DNA of 5,432 bases from Verrucomicrobiia bacterium (lineage in GTDB: Bacteria; Verrucomicrobiota; Verrucomicrobiia; Opitutales; Opitutaceae). Positions 4,360 through 5,432 of the stretch are shown piece after piece. Made by a program: the position numbers and the translations under genes. The stretch covers positions 1-5,432 of the forward strand of contig JAUHWE010000363.1 in the NCBI GenBank assembly GCA_030424825.1, written 5' to 3'. The notes below the pieces were generated by a model, which was given only the letters and a program-made list of their open reading frames with translations, had not been told where the DNA came from and did no database searches. Each line of letters opens with the position of its first letter. Position 1 is the stretch's first letter.

Positions 4360-5432
4360 CTACCAGCGAGTGGCTTGGAATTTCCATCCGGGCTCAATCT
4401 TCTGCATTTCTGCTTCGTCGTTGCGGAAAGCGAGTCCGGACTTCAGGTAATTTTGATGCAGTCGATTCAGCTCGGTTCGATTGATTGTGACTCCCAGTCC
4501 CGGAGCGTCAGGAATCTGAACGGCGCCATTCTTGAAGGGAAGTCGACCCCCTTCGATGATCTCGTCGGATTGCCATGGATAGTGCGTATCCAGATCGTAG
4601 TCGAGTTGGGGAATACAGGCGCCCAAGTGAACCATGGCGGCAAGCGATACGCCGAGATGGCTGTTTGAATGCATAGAAATTCCCCGTCCGAAAGTCTGGC
4701 ATATGCGGCACAATTCGATACAGGGCTTGAGACCTCCCCAGTAGTGGTGGTCGGTCAGTATGACGTCCTCGGAATGCGTTTTAATGGCGTTCGGAATATC
4801 TTCGAAAGAGGTGGTGCACATGTTCGTCGCCAGCAAGGAGTCGATTGCTTTGCCCACTTCTGCCATTGCTTCCTGGCCGCGGACCGGATCCTCTAGGTAT
4901 TCAAGAACCGGATCCAGTTTTTTGCCAATCCGAATTCCTGTTTCCACGGTCCAGACCGCGTTGGGGTCGAGGCGGAGAGGGACGTCGGGACCAAAGGTGT
5001 CCCGAAGAGCCAGCATGGCGTCGGCTTCTTCGTCCGGTGGAAACACCCCTCCTTTGAGCTTTATCGATTTGAAACCGAAAGTATCGATCATGGACTGGGC
5101 TTGCTTAACAACGGTATCCGGAGTGTTGGCCACTTGCTGTCGCGCGGCTGCCCAGCCTGTGGCATTTTCATCCATGCCAAACTCCAGTTCCCCACCGGCG
5201 CCGGGCTCCTTGTAGAAGAGGTAGGCCCCAAACGGAACTTCGTCCCGTACGGCTCCCCCAAGCAAGTCACACATGCGGACTTCGAATCGCTTGCCCAGAT
5301 AGTCCAGACAGGCGACTTCGAGAGCGCTTCTCAAATGAACCCAGACCCGGTTGTCCCAAGGAGTGTCGCCGCGTGAATCCTCTTGAGTCGTGAGCCGCTC
5401 GCCCGCTTGGTTTAGAAGTCGAGTAAGCTGGA
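4360..5432 (-). CDS. Glucarate dehydratase-like enolase-superfamily enzyme (N terminus outside window)
   Basis: The frame stays open to the window edge; 356 residues are visible, and about 80-90 are missing compared with the 446-residue E. coli GudD. The apparent start at 5334 is an internal TTG (Leu). Counting from the first full visible codon (5430-5428), key residues of a glucarate-type active site appear in order: KxK in IKLKGG (K124, K126), LDPN (D155, N157), LEDP (E180), ATNM (N203), LTDHHYWGG (D227) and MHSNSH (H254, pairing with D227). The C-terminal PGLGVTI...RNDEAEMQKIEPGWKF block is also GudD-like. Expected reaction: metal-assisted loss of water from an aldarate to a keto-deoxy aldarate in the cytoplasm. 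The stretch after EDP is about six residues shorter than in E. coli GudD, where a metal ligand (E266) lies, so it may be a glucarate-dehydratase-related protein with a different substrate. It is the first visible gene of the leftward cluster. Confidence 0.88.
   Translation of the reverse strand, partial: QLTRLLNQAGERLTTQEDSRGDTPWDNRVWVHLRSALEVACLDYLGKRFEVRMCDLLGGAVRDEVPFGAYLFYKEPGAGGELEFGMDENATGWAAARQQVANTPDTVVKQAQSMIDTFGFKSIKLKGGVFPPDEEADAMLALRDTFGPDVPLRLDPNAVWTVETGIRIGKKLDPVLEYLEDPVRGQEAMAEVGKAIDSLLATNMCTTSFEDIPNAIKTHSEDVILTDHHYWGGLKPCIELCRICQTFGRGISMHSNSHLGVSLAAMVHLGACIPQLDYDLDTHYPWQSDEIIEGGRLPFKNGAVQIPDAPGLGVTINRTELNRLHQNYLKSGLAFRNDEAEMQKIEPGWKFQATRW

Noticed and set aside
4760..5215. Open frame of 151 codons on the plus strand
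   Set aside because: It is antisense to the dehydratase; the translation is Ser/Arg/Pro-rich and not family-like.

Overview
The window reads as part of a Gram-negative bacterial chromosome, most likely Verrucomicrobiota of the Opitutae/Puniceicoccales type. That assignment is an inference. It rests on a TonB-dependent receptor of the sort abundant there, an exported SAM-methyltransferase family common in Verrucomicrobiota and Planctomycetota, a sugar-acid catabolic cluster, weak or absent Shine-Dalgarno sequences, and many short GTAG-headed palindromic repeats between genes. No rRNA, tRNA or conserved phylogenetic marker is present to confirm it.

Layout. (1) Positions 2-745 (+) hold the C-terminal end of a TonB-dependent outer-membrane receptor; its N-terminal plug lies outside the window. 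(2) Positions 746-905 are an intergenic gap carrying three REP-like palindromes: an inverted pair of one family and one copy of a second. (3) Positions 906-1658 (+) encode a small class I SAM-dependent methyltransferase with an N-terminal signal peptide. (4) Positions 1659-2160 are a roughly 500-base non-coding gap between convergent genes. It is packed with REP-like units of at least four palindrome types in both orientations, including a 27-base unit repeated exactly in inverted orientation and another repeated with one mismatch. (5) Positions 2161-5432 (-) hold three genes transcribed leftwards with gaps of 44 and 58 bases, probably one operon. In order they are a glucarate dehydratase-like enolase-superfamily enzyme (N terminus cut by the window edge), an HpcH/HpaI-family class II aldolase, and a LarA-like protein of the nickel-pincer racemase superfamily.

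How the genes fit together. The dehydratase would convert an aldarate or aldonate to its 2-keto-3-deoxy derivative, and the aldolase would split that into pyruvate plus a short aldehyde. The LarA-like protein keeps counterparts of the two histidines and the cofactor-attaching lysine of lactate racemase. It could therefore epimerise a hydroxyacid, either the incoming sugar acid at C2 or a downstream product such as lactate. A LarA-like enzyme inside a sugar-acid operon is the most interesting protein-level observation. The mosaic of GTAG-headed repeats is the most interesting DNA-level one.
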